A stretch of 64,000 nucleotides of DNA from Lytechinus pictus (lineage: Eukaryota; Echinodermata; Echinoidea; Temnopleuroida; Toxopneustidae). Made by a program: the position numbers and the translations under genes. Positions 62,220-64,000 of the stretch are shown one piece after another. Every line of letters starts with the position of its first letter. Position 1 is the stretch's first letter. Location: contig NC_087261.1 in assembly GCF_037042905.1 (NCBI RefSeq), forward strand, positions 20,909,117-20,973,116, given 5' to 3'. The notes under the pieces were generated by a model, which ran no database searches, was not told the origin of the DNA, and saw only the letters and a program-made list of their open reading frames with translations.

Positions 62220-63350
62220 CACCCCCCAATAATGTTGGCAACTTAAAAAATTATAATATGCAATGCAAATATGTGTTTTAAGAAACCATTGGAAAGCACT
62301 ATAAATCTATCAAACTTGGTATAAAAATACTATAAAAACACAAAATTATCATATATTTCGGCACATTTCCCACGCAAATTTCTGTGTTATAATATGACAC
62401 GTAGAACAAGCTGAAATATTTGACTTTTTCACTTTTGCTCCCCTCCCCACCCCTAACCCAATCCGAAACAGGGATCGATGCCCCTGTCGTGAACTTAGTA
62501 ACAAATCGCCTATGTAAAAACTGCAAAGTCATAATCAAGCTTTTCAGGTGTTCAGTCGAGGGGGCCTACAGATGTATTCATCAAATCGAGTTTATCATGT
62601 TTGTGAGTTGCTGCAAATTGATATGTGTCATACGAGACTCGTATTTTCAGACCGAATGAAAACTGATGAAAAAGATTTCGATTCCTTGTGAACTAGAAAT
62701 TATTTCTCGGGTCAAATTGCGTTTCGCGCTTGAATCTCGAAGGTTGAAACTTTACACCAAAATATAGCTCATGATTATTGTATATCATATTTTCTCGATT
62801 CGGCAATTTACGTTATTCAAAACATGTTGAGATGAAAAAAATAACAATATTTTCAAACGTTTTCATAGCAAATTAGAAAGAATATAAGAAAGAAATGACA
62901 TCTTCATTCTTTGAAAACATGCGATGTGAAACTTGATTTTATTGGTAAAGTTAATACCCCTCCAAAAAAATCGTTATAGTACTAAAACACGGTTCTTCCT
63001 ATCGCTTTTATGATTTGTAATTTCGTAATTGCTCAATATAAATTCTGAAGGGCTTTTTTGTTAAAAAAGAGAAAAATACAGAGAAAAGAGAGGTCACTAC
63101 AGTGGTTTACTAAACGAAAAGGAAAGCTTTAACAAACATGATAAAGACCCACTCAATACAAAAACGGACGCTAATACTTTTTTGCAAGATCGGAGTGATA
63201 AAATTGAATTTCAGTGTTTATATAATATTTACATTATTATCTACCATATTTTCGAAGGCTTTCCATTGAGTTTAAACGTCGGAAAGAATTCATAGATCGG
63301 ATAAGTAATAAACTAATTAGCATGATTAGATTATTATATTGATGTGTGAT
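62220..63350. other. no recognisable feature
   Basis: AT-rich DNA with short ORFs only. Confidence 0.5.
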
Positions 63351-63353
63351 ATG

Positions 63354-63560
63354 TGGGCGCGACGTGGTCTAGTGGTTCTGACTCTCGCCTTTCAAACATA
63401 GGGTCGTGGATTCGAATCCTAGCCATGACATGTTTTCCTTCAGCAAGAAATTTATCAAGACTGTGCTGCACCCGACCCAGTTGAGGTGAATGGGTACCCG
63501 GCAGGATTAAACGTCAAACGTACAATGTTTAACCAGACTATCCAGATTTCAGTCGTACAA
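63354..63560 (+). mobile_element. tRNA-derived SINE, plus strand
   Basis: Head GCGCGACGTGGTCTAGTGGT ... GGTCGTGGATTCGAATCCTA with good A and B boxes; the anticodon stem does not pair. The body includes GACCCAGTTGAGGTGAATGG and TACCCGGCAGGATTAAACG, common in echinoderm SINEs. Confidence 0.75.
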
Positions 63561-63599
63561 TTATTATGAACTCTCTTTTTAGGTACATAATCATTTAAA

Positions 63600-63720
63600 G
63601 TTTATTTATTCATTTATTTGTCTATTTATTCATTTATTTATATATATACATATATGTGTGTGTGTATGTACTGTATGTACTATGTATGTAATTATTTATT
63701 TATTTATTTACGTTTTTTGT
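63600..63720. repeat. TTTA, TA and TG simple repeats
   Basis: TTTATT units, a short TA/TG tract and more TTTA units; a C run follows at 63739. Confidence 0.85.
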
Positions 63721-64000
63721 ACGCGTATTTATTGCAACCCCCCCCCCCCCCTCTGCTCCTAAATGCTCGTTATATTTCGTTGCCAACATGGTCAATATGC
63801 CACCTAAATTATAGTTTGAAATTCAGTATTGCATGCCGCCAATGCAGATTACGAAATGAAAAACTTCTCGCATTCTTCATCCAAGGCGGAACCGTAAATC
63901 ACTGGGGGCTTCACGGTTCTGGCTAGGAGACAATAGGGAGGCCCATAGTCACATTTTATACTTTTTCGTAGAACATGTAGAAGGGCAAAATGTGAAATCT

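Noticed and set aside
63354-63430. tRNA-Glu-like gene
   Set aside because: The head of a tRNA-derived SINE; the anticodon stem is unpaired.

Overview
This is eukaryotic genomic DNA: AT-rich, mostly intergenic and intronic, full of transposon debris, with one multi-exon gene and two single-ORF genes. The repeat content fits an echinoderm, most likely a sea urchin: short inverted-repeat elements ending in CCTGGGGCCCGTTGCAT, TTAA-flanked MITEs, tRNA-headed SINEs, Penelope and Ngaro elements. The assignment is inferred from these features and is not proven. No bacterial operon, CRISPR array, rRNA gene or intact tRNA gene was seen.

Genes. (1) At 9045-9728, minus strand, an intact 227-aa ORF has the fold signature and the Cys/His/Asp triad of phytochelatin synthase (clan CA peptidase family C83). 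It is intronless, bacterial-sized and GC-richer than its surroundings. (2) At 25211-43535, plus strand, an 8-exon gene can be assembled by splice signals into an unbroken 440-codon reading frame. It is a quinone-oxidoreductase/MDR protein of the RTN4IP1 type, with a hydrophobic N-terminus instead of an obvious mitochondrial presequence. (3) At 46156-47385, minus strand, an intact 409-aa intronless class A peptide-type GPCR has a signal peptide. Weaker candidates are a possible secreted-protein ORF at 1217-1729 (minus) and unassigned ORFs at 6098-6667 and 52852-53196.

Layout. 1-9000: non-coding, with a hAT-like MITE (1993-2723), inverted-repeat elements (3387-3663, 4268-5318, 6763-7060, 7119-7387) and microsatellites. 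9000-9800: the phytochelatin-synthase gene. 9900-20800: SINE, MITE and minisatellite territory. 20300-24810: a striking cluster of palindromic minisatellites and one large foldback structure (arms of about 0.9 kb) around an array of repeats with an 18-bp mirror-symmetric GC-rich core. 25150-43535: the RTN4IP1-like gene. Its introns hold LINE, Penelope and SINE relics and MITEs, and in the last 9.9-kb intron a 7.06-kb Ngaro-type tyrosine-recombinase retrotransposon (gag, RT/RNase H, YR, split direct repeats) nested inside a TTAA-flanked element. 45700-47400: a SINE and the GPCR. 47400-64000: simple repeats, MITEs, SINEs and a 5'-truncated LINE (about 60262-61482); no convincing gene was seen.

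The three genes are unrelated in function and show no co-regulation. The main interest is the bacterial-type phytochelatin synthase, the nested mobile elements, and the mirror-core and foldback repeat system.
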